Below, piece by piece: positions 1 through 8,990 of a stretch of 64,000 bases of DNA (position 1 is the stretch's first letter; each line of letters begins with the position of its first letter). The notes beneath the pieces are model-generated. The model was not told the DNA's origin. It made no database searches and was given only the letters and a program-made list of their open reading frames with translations. The DNA lies in NCBI GenBank assembly GCA_022496805.1, contig CM040088.1:10695001-10759000 (forward strand). Reading direction: 5' to 3'. The position numbers and the translations under genes were made by a program. The stretch is from Pohlia nutans (Eukaryota > Streptophyta > Bryopsida > Bryales > Mniaceae).

Positions 1-82
1 TCTGGAGTGACTCTAAACTACCCGAAGATGATATCGAGGATGAGCTCCCCTTCGAGATTGATGCAAAGTATGAATCAGCCAT
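1..82 (-). CDS. NCWDYA-family gene, start of exon 1 (cut by window edge)
   Basis: These bases encode, on the minus strand from the ATG at 80-82, the first 27 or so residues (MADSYFASIS..., then a Ser-rich stretch) of the same protein found in full at 47057-48349. The rest of the gene lies to the left of the window. Position and flanks match the gene at 36834-38146, so this is the last gene of the preceding 38 kb unit. Here the initiating codon is ATG, whereas the equivalent gene at 38146 has GTG. Confidence 0.85.
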   Translation of the reverse strand, partial: MADSYFASISKGSSSSISSSGSLESLQ

Positions 83-668
83 GGTTCAAGGGGAAATAGC
101 AGCAAAAGCTCGAGCTACACTGAGATTGATTTCACTGATTCAACTGGTGGTTTATATACCTTACTCAACTTCGTCTGTGAGGTGCACGCGGTGTCGCGGT
201 ACGTTACCATATTGACCAACATTTCTCCACGAGCAGTCAAGTCATATCTATTTTTGTGCGAAAAAAAACACAGGTTTAAATAAGCTAGAGTTGGCGGAGC
301 ATCACAACTCTGACATCAATTCCTACCGCCTCGGCCCTCGAATCTGGAACCCAGATCCATAGCAGCCGGAGGAAAGGCCCAAATTCGTAATGGGATGCAG
401 CTCACAGAATGCTGACTTGGTACAGACAACCGAGAATAGTTTGGTACAGACGTACAGACAACCGCTATAAAAACTATAAGTTAATAGTTTGAACTTTGCT
501 TTAGGAGCGCGCTGTGATCCACTACTGTACCGACGTACTGTTTTCCCAATTTATTTTTATTTTTATTTTGGAACAAATGAAACTAAACTGAAGCTTCAAT
601 ATTTTTTTTTGCCATCAAAATAGACGTTTTTTGAGTTTTCTTTGAGTTTGGAGACCACCAAGCTCTTA

Positions 669-1412
669 GAGCAAGCCCAGCAGTTTTGATGAATTCATGG
701 GTTCAACGCCATTTTAAATCGGAGGAGCATGAGCATAGGGGGAGGAGTTTGCATGCTTGTCCCAGCAGCACCCAATATTTTGTTGTGGCCAGCACCTTAG
801 GGCCGCTTCACACTATGGACGTCAAGTCGAGAGGCCGTGGGAATTGAGAGTCCAAAGAAATCTACTGGAAATAGGCATAAAATATAGTTTTCATTTTTTA
901 TGAAAAGAAATCGACGGCCTCTCGACCATAGTGACGGGTCTTGCAAAATGTAGGACCCAAACTTCCTCTCGAGAGGCCGTCACCTTGGTCAAAAAGTGTT
1001 GCCATGTAAGCATTTTGAAGGTCCACGGCCTTTGGACTTTGGCCTCTAGTGTGAAGGGTCGAGAGGCCGAAACCATGGTTTCTTGCAATTTGATTGGTGG
1101 AAACCGACGGCCTCTCGATCTTCGGCCATAGTGTGAAGCGGCCCTGATTCCATGTTGTCAGAGCATTGTAAATTGTGCCCTATCATGCTGTCAATCAACT
1201 GTTGGCTACTGCTTCCCCCCATAGCTCTTAATTAAGTTTAGTGCAAGAAAAAAAACACCCGCCAAGACAGCAGTGTTTGGCGTGTCCAAATCTAATTTTA
1301 TGACGTTGAGCATCATCTTGGGGTTGGCGTCACTGTTGTTGGGGTGAACAAGGGAGCAACTGCCCTTTATCTTGACGTTGGGTCAAGGAAATTGCTGCTG
1401 CTCGGCATGCTC
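669..1412. mobile_element. MITE B, Harbinger/Tourist-like, TTA target duplication
   Basis: Terminal inverted repeats GAGCAAGCCCAGCAG (left) and CTGCTCGGCATGCTC (right) are flanked by TTA at 666-668 and 1413-1415. The paralogous flank at 11376-11390 reads straight through with a single TTA, giving an empty site. The length is 744 bases with no transposase. The 3-base TTA duplication and this style of terminus are typical of PIF/Harbinger-derived MITEs in plants. A second MITE is nested inside it. In the second unit the right terminus is CTGCTGGGCATGCTC, a better match to the left end. Confidence 0.85.
800..1144. mobile_element. MITE A, nested in MITE B
   Basis: Termini GGGCCGCTTCACACTATGG and its near-perfect reverse complement (CCATAGTGTGAAGCGGCCC) bound 345 bases. 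The left flank is TTA and the right flank is TGA, consistent with a mutated TTA duplication. Inside are repeated, alternately oriented copies of CGAGAGGCCG at about 829, 910, 969, 1059 and 1109, plus internal versions of the CACTATGG/CCATAGTG motif, so the element can fold in several ways. The terminus shares CACTATGGAC with MITE C, so the two are related families. Confidence 0.8.
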
Positions 1413-1745
1413 TTACATACTTAATAATGAGAGACCACCAAGTTCTTCCATACCTTTTAACTATTTGGAGTGATGGAATAAGAGTATATTAAAGCAAAAT
1501 CCATGGGATCTTATTCAAACTCAAGGTGAGTTCGCGGAACCAGCACCCAGCCCAACCAAGAAGGAGCCCTGAGACTCAACATGTTTTCCCAAATTTTGTG
1601 TAGAAACTTTGATTCCAGTACTCCGGGGCCATCATTATGTGGAATCTTTTTTCAGGACTCTTTGTTTTAATTTATTTATCTTATTCTGGTCAAAACCAAC
1701 GATGACCTATTAGGCAGAGTATCTGACAACTCTGTGTACATCGGA

Positions 1746-2860
1746 CTGAGTTGTTCTCCTCATTAGAGTTCCCATGCGCTCCCCCAAGCCAAGAGCCCCG
1801 ACAATGGGCACTATTCATGAACAATGGTTGTCAGAAAATTTAATTATAGAGAGGGAACTCCTCTTCAACTCCTCTTCTGTTTTCGGTTAATTCAATTGTT
1901 GCGTAAGTAATGTTTGCCTTGAGCCCTGAATCTTTGGCACACGCTTAACCGGCTAAACAAAGCTATGGATAGAGGCGTCGTTTCTCATTCTGGAGGATTT
2001 TGTTCATTGTCGCTTTCACTGTACACGGGTGAAAGCAAGGTAAAGTGGACTACTAAATTACACTATGAAGATCCAACAATGCAGGGTTCAAAAATGCATA
2101 CTAAATTTGAAAATTTTTAATTCTTTTTTTCCAAGAAAGTAGTATATGTATTGTTTTACAAAGTCAAACAATTTTTTGGAAAAAATTATCTTCAAATGAA
2201 TTTATATATGTCTATACAATTTTAAAAAGTAGCACAAATTGAAAAAGAATTTGGTGACAATCAAGAAAGTTTGCAAGAAATAGGCTAAAAGTGCATTAAA
2301 TGATTTTATTATTTATTTTCTTCTATATGGAGCCCTCAACATCATCATGAACTTCAAGAATATTTTAAAAAAATCAAATTGAAAATACTTAACGTCATCA
2401 AATTTGCGTTTGAAACCAGATTTAGACATTTTTTTCAAACACTACTTTTAGTAAAAAAATTTGAAGATATACTTTTGAAACTTTGGATTTAAGTATATAG
2501 AACATCAGTATAGGGCTCCATAAAAAAAACAAAACCAAAATAATAGATAATTTGGTATAATTTTATAGCCTTTGGCAAAAAGATCGGATTTAACACTTAT
2601 TTCATTATAATGGGAATATATTGAGAATTTGGTAATTTTGTAGGCCACCATTTAGAAGCCATCTAACAAGATTTATTATCAAATAATCAGACTATTATCA
2701 AAATGGAAGAATATTCTCAAAATAAAAAGACAAAATGACCAATTGAACGATGACCAAGCCAAGGAGTGTGATCCCCAAAGAGAGAATTTTATTGATATGT
2801 AAGTCCAAAAACAAAGTACTGGTGTAAATGTAGACCTCAAAAGCATAAGCCTAGTACTAT
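1746..2860. other. Gene-free stretch with a 3'-flank remnant of the missing partner gene
   Basis: From 1895 to about 2030 the sequence matches 13595-13719, which lies downstream of the plus-strand gene at 12141-13301. From 1416 to 1745 it matches that gene's upstream side. The gene and its immediate flanks are thus absent here, replaced by about 150 bases (1746-1894) that carry a short inverted pair GAGTTCCC (about 1768) and GGGAACTC (about 1853). From 2031 to 2860 the sequence is very AT-rich and I see no gene, repeat family or RNA. Confidence 0.6.
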
Positions 2861-3568
2861 CTACACAGCACTACGGGGACGAGGAGTGGCATCTCCACTA
2901 TGATCCTTGTGGGTGGATAGGACTTCCTCACTACGACAGTATTTAGAAGATCTAGCCTCGACCCCCTCCAGAAACGCGTCATATCTATATCGCTTCACAG
3001 CACACCGCCGAAGCAGACGATGAGTTCCAGCCAATGACCGTGATGGTTCAAGGCGAGTGTCTGCCCCAGAAGACCTAGTAACACCAACCGCTGTCATTAG
3101 CAAAGTTCCATTTAGCTGGACTCGAGCTAAATCCGCACTGACTTCGACCACTGGGTTCCGAAACAGACTGTCAGCTTCCACTGCCCGAGGGTCCAATGTC
3201 ATCCGGGGCATCTGATCATCTGGAAGTTCGTGCCATACAAGTGTGACGGACGGATCAACTTTGAGATTTGCGAGTGCACCACCAATTGGAGATGGACGGG
3301 ATTCCGTCCCCGGCAAATGCTGAATCGAAGGACTGTCCACCACAACATCCTCGTCATCTTCCATGTCCTCCTTGGTGTAATCGACAGCCGACGCGTCGTC
3401 CGGAGCAGGGTAGATCAAACAACCCCGCATCCTCTCCGAGAAAGTCCTCGAGTCCCCACTTGTGAAGGAGGGATTGGACACCGTAGAGGGACCAATTTGA
3501 GGATTGGCATCCCAAGCAGATGAGGGAGCGGAACGCAGGTTACGCAGCTGACGTCCAAAAGAAGCAAC
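2861..3568 (-). CDS. Exon-like open frame downstream of the HAD-like gene
   Basis: A minus-strand frame of 235 codons starts directly after an acceptor-like CATTTAG at 3569-3575 and runs to a stop at 2861. The product is hydrophilic, with an acidic cluster (DMEDDEDVVVD, near residue 70) and an Arg-rich C terminus. I recognise no domain. It is probably the last exon of the HAD-like gene whose remains lie at 3700-4815, but I found no convincing donor joining the two in frame. The copy at 40927-41634 keeps the frame open. An open frame of this length in both copies argues for past or present coding use. Confidence 0.45.
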   Translation of the reverse strand, partial: VASFGRQLRNLRSAPSSAWDANPQIGPSTVSNPSFTSGDSRTFSERMRGCLIYPAPDDASAVDYTKEDMEDDEDVVVDSPSIQHLPGTESRPSPIGGALANLKVDPSVTLVWHELPDDQMPRMTLDPRAVEADSLFRNPVVEVSADLARVQLNGTLLMTAVGVTRSSGADTRLEPSRSLAGTHRLLRRCAVKRYRYDAFLEGVEARSSKYCRSEEVLSTHKDHSGDATPRPRSAV

Positions 3569-3699
3569 CTAAATGATATAGACACCAAATCCACCAAACA
3601 TTCTAGAGACTGTCTTCATATTCAAGAATGACAAAATTTGACAATTCAATAATATTAAACACTTGGAGAAATTTCAAAAAATACCAAAAATTAAAGTAA

Positions 3700-4815
3700 T
3701 CACGGCAATTTTTTTTCGTTGATGAGATCCTGATTCCAGGAATACGGAAGATGACGGCTCAAGAATTTATAGAAGTCCGAGTCCTTAGACAGGTCATTAT
3801 ACGAGGGTCTACGGCAACGCATTGTGTCATGGAACTTCTCGGGACCATTCAAATGCACGGCCAGAATCAACTCGCCTAACATCTTGCATAAGTACGTATC
3901 CAGTGATGCCTCCGGATGTGAATGAATCCAGGGATCAAGAAAAATAGTGTTCTCAGTAGGAACCACTAAGCAACTCTTAGGATTGTTGTCGACAATGAGC
4001 AAATTACGGTCATTGAAATTGGCATCCTTCCTAGGGTACAGACGGCGCCGCGACTATTTTGGGAGGATGGGATCTTTTGTGCCGGGGTACATGGCTTTCT
4101 TGTAATCCTTCAGGAGCACAAAATCGCACTAGTTGGAAGCCAAGACAACTTGAGGGGCGGTCTTGGACTTAGCGAACAAGAAGGAGCATAGACCGGCCAC
4201 AACCTTCCGATCCGCTGTACTCCAAACGTGGATGTGGGCGAAAAGAGATAAAAAAACGCAGGAACCCGCTAAGCCCAGGACGACAGTAGACGACTGTGCC
4301 AGAAACTAACGTCGGGACCGTGAAGGAAATAACGGGAGGGAATTCGGAATCCGGAAAACGAAGGAACTGTGCGGGCGCCTCAGACATTGGGACAGTGTGA
4401 CACAGGACCTCGTTCAACTCCAACACCACATTCAACCACTTGGGCCTGGATCGCATTAGACTGGGCAAAATACGCATTATAGGTTGTTCAGGCGAAATAC
4501 GCGATAGAGGTTGTTTGGATTGTCTTGCCTACAGCGAGACAACAAGTGACAATAGCAAATGGTATTAAAACAAGGGAGTGTTACCTTGCAAAATGTTGAA
4601 GGATGCAATTGACTGCCAGCAGTGATTGAGAAGGACTGGACCGCGACACCCCCTTGCAACACCAGGTGGTCGATGGGGGACTTCGAAGCAACCGGACGGA
4701 AAATGGTTTTCAAAGGACTGGCCTGATTGAAAACGAGCGAGTTTAGGGCCCAGTGATGAGAAGGACGCGGACGCACGCGACACGAAAAGTGTTTAAGACA
4801 GAAAAAGGTCTCCAT
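3700..4815 (-). pseudogene. FCP1/SCP-like HAD-fold gene, disrupted
   Basis: The first exon (4815-4585, 77 codons) ends at a TGCAAG|GTAACA donor. A 56-base intron with a CTGTAG acceptor leads in frame to a second exon from 4528. That exon reads KWLNVVLELNEVLCHTV, where FCP1/SCP phosphatases have the catalytic DLDET-type motif I, then VVYCRPGLSGFLRFF (RPGL..FL motif). After a frameshift near 4250 come HIHVWSTADRK, two in-frame stops (near 4123 and 4054), and LLIVDNNPKSCLV with ENTIFLDPW, matching the VDNSP..ENAI..W block of the family. The catalytic aspartates of motif I are replaced, so even the ancestor may not have been a phosphatase. The copy at 41766-42881 carries the same lesions. Confidence 0.65.
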
Positions 4816-5100
4816 TTATCGAATAATGTGTCTCTAAGTACAAACTACAAAATGAGCCACAGCATCCAATAAGGGAGACAACTCCACGACCTACTCGCAT
4901 CCACCCCTGCCGGACTCCTAAAAAACAAGGAGCGCCGGCATTAAGAAAACTACACGGAAAAAAAAAAAAAGGAAACCGGAACAGCAGAGCAACTGCCGTC
5001 ACCAGCCATCAGCGCGAAGTGAAATATGTAGAGAACAAAGGAGCTAACCTGAAAGTTGGTCGCTGCAGTCCGAAAAGTCCTGATGCAGTCCGATGCAGTC

Positions 5101-6330
5101 ACGTAAACATCACATGTGATAAACACACAATTAAAACACCCAACCCTATACAATAACCACGCCGATAAAACCATACTAAAAGAAATGGTGGAAATGATAA
5201 ATAAGCGTACACAACCCACCACAATATACAAAGTAAAAGCACACGCTAAAATTAACGGAAATGAACAAGCATATCAACTCGCAAAAGATGGTACCAAGAA
5301 AAGAAACTACCAATTTGCCGCAAAACCACACAAATTTGCACATACCACACCTTACTACTTCCAAAAAGACATATAGCCCGGTCCTAACAAAAGACCTGAC
5401 AAAGGACCAGTTAGATGTTTAGATGAATACATAAAGAAATATGACCGAGAAAATAATCTAGAAATTTTGGCAGAAAACTTCCCCAACATCAACAAATGGA
5501 CAATAAACCCATGTTATAGATAACGAAATATCCAATGACTTTTGGAATAACCTAGAAATAACAGATTCAAAGAAAACAAGCATACTAAAATTTAGAACCG
5601 GCCAATACATGGGAAACGCTAGAAAACAATTAATCTTCGGTATACAAAGATTCCCCTCAAAAACATGTCCCATTTGTAACTCACAAGATGCAGACACATG
5701 GCTACATGTACTCTTACTCTGCAAACAACACCACATACACGCACTAAGAACCAAAAGACACAACAAAGCAGTTTGGGAAATAAGAAAACTAATACTATCC
5801 TCGAACAAATCCAGATGCTAGTACACCCTCATGAATGCGGGCACATTTAATAATAACCCACAAGAAAACACAGTCCCTCCATGGCTTTTACCATGTACTT
5901 GTGGTCAACAAAGATGTCAATGCAATGCCAGATTCAAACCAAATATACTATGCATTAAAGGCCTCTCATACCATAGTCCACCTCCACTAAATCCCGATGA
6001 TAACGTAACCATACAATTTATAGAATTCACATACACAAACGATAGATTCTCACCAGAAACAATTGGCAAAAAATTCTAAAATACCAACCACTAATTAATA
6101 ATACCATACAACAAGGTTGGCAAGTAGATCCAATCATAGTCATCACAGCTGGAGCCAGAGGAACCACACACGCCCCCTCAATGAAACAACTAGAAACAAA
6201 ATTTAACATTTGCGAAACCTCCATAAAACACACATTTAAAACAATAAACACCATTGCCATACAATATGCTGGATCAATCCTTCTACATAAAAGACGTATA
6301 GAAAATAATCAACCAATACCAACAGAATAG
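5101..6330 (+). pseudogene. LINE 3' end: RNase H plus C-terminal restriction-like endonuclease
   Basis: The A-rich plus-strand coding sequence begins inside an RNase H domain (YKVKAHAKINGNEQAYQLAKDG, where Tyr replaces the usual catalytic Asp of the ADxLA motif). After a stop near 5375 and a further break near 5520, it continues with FRTGQYMGNARKQL, CPICNSQDADTWLHVLL and a Cys cluster (PCTCGQQRCQCNARFKP). The last block, KPNILC...IQFIEFTY...KYQPL, fits the PD-(D/E)xK pattern of restriction-like endonucleases with the Asp changed to Asn. A one-base shift near 6078 separates the two final parts. Reverse transcriptase is absent, so the copy is 5'-truncated. RNase H followed by this endonuclease suggests a Dualen- or Utopia-like clade. 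Base composition differs sharply from the flanks. Confidence 0.7.
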
Positions 6331-6873
6331 TATATTAAAAGAGGGAGGGTAGTGGTGAAAACCACTGCTAGCCACTCTTTTCAAACACTAGCTTAACACA
6401 CACTTGTCTCAGGGGATAGATAGGGCCGGTTGGTTGGTACAACTTTCCTGCCATGATAACTCACTAGCAGTACCAAGTCATGTGTATTACACCACTGCTC
6501 AAACGAGCCCAATAAGAATCGAACCCGGACCACACAAATGTGATACAACGCCGTTCACCAACCAACCAAAGAACTCATGACTTGGTGATATTACTCAACT
6601 CAAAACATACCTTTATTCAAACTAGTACCCAACCATTGGTACCTTGTTACTGTATTATGTTACTGTTACTGTTTTTTGTTACTGTTACTATAGTGTCCAT
6701 CCTCGAAAGGGGAGAGTAGTATTGTCCCAATGTCCCCTTGTTCGGTGGGCACCGGGTCATTGGCATAACGAACGGACACTTTATTCACGCTGGCCTTGAG
6801 ATAGGGTCGGAGTTTCTATCTATCTATCTGGGGTGGGTGGAGGAGAAATTTTAATGGGGTTCCAATATGCTCG
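6331..6873 (+). other. Probable 3' UTR and tail of the LINE fragment
   Basis: This non-coding stretch runs from the LINE stop to the point where homology with 35413 onward begins. It contains two perfect 11-base inverted pairs in interleaved order (6428-6438 with 6557-6567, and 6472-6482 with 6576-6586). It also has a minus-strand GGGTTCGATTC resembling a pol III B box (near 6532), short GTTACT repeats (about 6640-6690) and CTAT repeats (6817-6830). No open frame is convincing. Assigning it all to the LINE is inference. Confidence 0.45.
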
Positions 6874-7069
6874 CCCTCGGTAAAAGGTGCCTTTCTATGA
6901 CAGCTGGCATGCCCTCGGTGAAGGGTGCCTGTACTGTACACCGTATGCTCTTTACACAGGCTCGTAGGATTGTGACTGAGGTGGACGCTTTGCTCGGGTT
7001 TGTGGAAGCATTGCAATATTTAGCTTGTTGCAAGATATTGTACACTAGTATGCACTGGATCATAATTAA

Positions 7070-7870
7070 CCCTTTAGTGCCCAGGTAACCACTAAGTGGT
7101 CACTAGATCACTAGAAAATGAAATGCTGGAAAATCTGTGAACCATCTCAGTCCGATGTTTGAAGTTCAGATGTGCAACTTTTGATTTTGCAGATGATGCA
7201 AAAAGAAAATTTGAAATCTGACTTTCTTAGCTATCCAAATACCTACGTACAAAACACCAAAATACTGCAAATACCTCAAAATACAGCAAATACTTACAAA
7301 TACAACACACGTACTATGTGGTATTTCTTGTGTTTGCAAGTTTTTTATCTTGTATTTTTTTTTGGATTGTGTTCTCTTATTCATGTTCCATTAGTGTATG
7401 TAGTTTGATCTTCATCAATGTACCAACTCCTTTCTTATTTTCACGTATAAATTTTTGTCCTAAACCGTACATGGATAAGTCACTCTCACTTATAAAATTC
7501 ACAATAATTATGTATGAGTTTGTTCTTGACATGAAAGATTGCAATGAAGAGGTGTTGACACAGGCCATTGCTGAACATCTTCACTTTTATTTTTGAAAAT
7601 TTAACCCAAACTCTATTTAACCTTGAAGTCACACACCCCCGAAAATCTCATTTTTGAATGTGCATTATACGGTTCAAAGACATACTATAATCTTCCAATC
7701 CAACGGTCCGATCTTACCAAGATTTAGCCGACACTTGTTTCATTAAGCTATGCTTACATTCCTACAGTTGGATACTATTAATAGTATCCCTAATTTCAAC
7801 AGAGAGAGTTTTGAAGAAACACCACCCAAAAAACTGTGGTTTCTGCAGAACCACCCTGGGCACTAAAGGG
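7070..7870. mobile_element. piggyBac-like MITE, TTAA target duplication
   Basis: An 801-base element has termini CCCTTTAGTGCCCAGG and CCCTGGGCACTAAAGGG, flanked on both sides by TTAA (7066-7069 and 7871-7874). The paralogous locus at 35690-35705 has one TTAA and no insertion, so the empty site is preserved. TTAA duplication with CCC..GGG ends is the signature of piggyBac. No transposase is encoded. The interior holds CAAATAC-type short repeats (7245-7300) and a perfect 20-base palindrome near 7770. Short open frames inside do not resemble proteins. Confidence 0.85.
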
Positions 7871-8375
7871 TTAAGGTGTCCTTTGAGGGACAAATAAAAA
7901 GCAAACGTGGGGACGACGACTTCCTTGCGCTCCAATCAGTACTTTGATATTTATTGAGACTCTTGTCTAGTCACTCAGAATATGTTATTTTGTATCCATG
8001 GAGGAGCTGGTTCCAACTGGAACTGTACAGTACACTACTGTTTACCGACTGGAATTTGGAACTTGGAAGAATTAACTTGCCGATCGATTCCTGAGGCCAT
8101 CGTCATCAGTTATTAGTACCCTCATATATAGAACTACTGGACCTTGATCAACACTGATTTCTGATACACTGTTCGTTAACTTTTTTAAATGCTGACTGCA
8201 AGAGCAAAAACCAAGAGCTGACTGGATATTTGATTGCATGCTGACTGTAAAGGTAAAATCAAGAGCTACCTACATGCAGTGACGAGATCCTCTCATCGAA
8301 AACGATTCGGCTACGAGCACAATGGTGATCATCATGAGGTTTGCATGACTCTGAGGTGCTATAATTTTGGACTAG

Positions 8376-8503
8376 GTAATTCAAAAGCAGGCAAGATGTA
8401 CTATGGGCTATAACCACAGGTCACGACCTACCAAGCCATGGCAACGGCGAGAGAGGCACTGGCCTGCGATTGTCTCCCATAGTCTTGCCTGCTTTTGAAT
8501 TAC
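8376..8503. repeat. Inverted repeat, about 21-base arms with a 70-base loop
   Basis: GTAATTCAAAAGCAGGCAAG at the left is answered by CTTGCCTGCTTTTGAATTAC at the right, with a further CTATGGG/CCCATAG pair inside. The repeat lies in the 3' flank of the NCWDYA gene in three copies (also 36219-36346 and 46442-46569). It could be a small MITE, although I see no clear target duplication, or a transcribed hairpin. Confidence 0.7.
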
Positions 8504-8599
8504 TGAACATAATCTCAATGCAAGTCATTTCTGGAGAGCCATTGGTCTCAAGATCAATGCGGTAGTTTCAGAACAAAAAAGCAAAGAAAAAGTGAAGTT

Positions 8600-8793
8600 T
8601 CAAAGCATACATGTAGAGTCCAAACAGTGAGTTAGGCTTGCTTCTTGCTCTCCGGCATTATCAGTTCTAATCCCTCTCCTGTAGCCCAATGGTATCTTGA
8701 CACAATAGCAAGAAGAGGCTGCATTGAGATTATGTGGACACATGTTGTAGACAGTCTTAATATATGTTTCATAGGGGTTGACATTTGCATCAC
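8600..8793 (-). other. Possible exon or gene fragment downstream of the NCWDYA gene
   Basis: On the minus strand a strong acceptor (TTTCTCCAG at 8794-8802) is followed by 64 open codons beginning DANVNPYETYIKTVYN and including PHNLNAASSCYCVK and IPLGYRRG, ending in TGA at 8600. The residue pattern looks protein-like but I do not recognise the family and found no upstream exon. It could be an old coding fragment or chance. The same block is preserved at 36443-36636 and 46666-46859. Confidence 0.3.
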
Positions 8794-8990
8794 CTGGAGA
8801 AAGATAATATTTTTATTTTTTATTTTAAATTAAAATCCTCTTCCATACAAGGAATTAGGCTACAACGTATCAAACAATAATAGAGTGAGCTAACTCAAAT
8901 TACTTGCAAACAGAAACTAGAAACATGAATCAAAAGCAGTTGTTATGACAGGGGCATTGTTACTGGCTAATAAAAGACTGAGACCGTAGT

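Larger units (their letters stand above)
83..1760. promoter_or_regulatory. Upstream region of the minus-strand NCWDYA gene, split by nested MITEs
   Basis: Bases 118-668 match 10867-11390 with only a few substitutions, and 1416-1745 match 11386-11735 at lower identity. This is therefore the same 5' flank seen between the divergent gene pair at 10305-12140. In this copy the flank is split by a 744-base MITE. It holds a TATAAAA-like stretch near 466 and T-rich tracts near 550. No open frame of note is present. Promoter function is inferred only from position. Confidence 0.5.
7875..8990. other. 3' flank of the NCWDYA gene, with hairpin and exon-like block
   Basis: The stretch downstream of the minus-strand gene is shared with 35700-36833 and 45941-47056. 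Identity between this and the 35.7 kb copy is moderate up to about 8015 and then almost complete through the gene. Apart from the hairpin (8376-8503) and the exon-like block (8600-8793) I see no gene. Confidence 0.6.

Noticed and set aside
3230..3523. Plus-strand frames opposite the exon-like 2861-3568 block
   Set aside because: They are shadows of the minus-strand frame. The acceptor and acidic-cluster composition favour the minus strand.
6440..6570. A functional tRNA gene on the minus strand
   Set aside because: Only the B-box-like GGGTTCGATTC fits. The T-arm does not pair and no acceptor stem or anticodon arm could be drawn.
7318..7596. Open frame of 92 codons inside the first piggyBac-like MITE
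   Set aside because: Phe/Ser-rich, low-complexity, with no homology visible. It lies inside a non-coding MITE and overlaps frames on the other strand.
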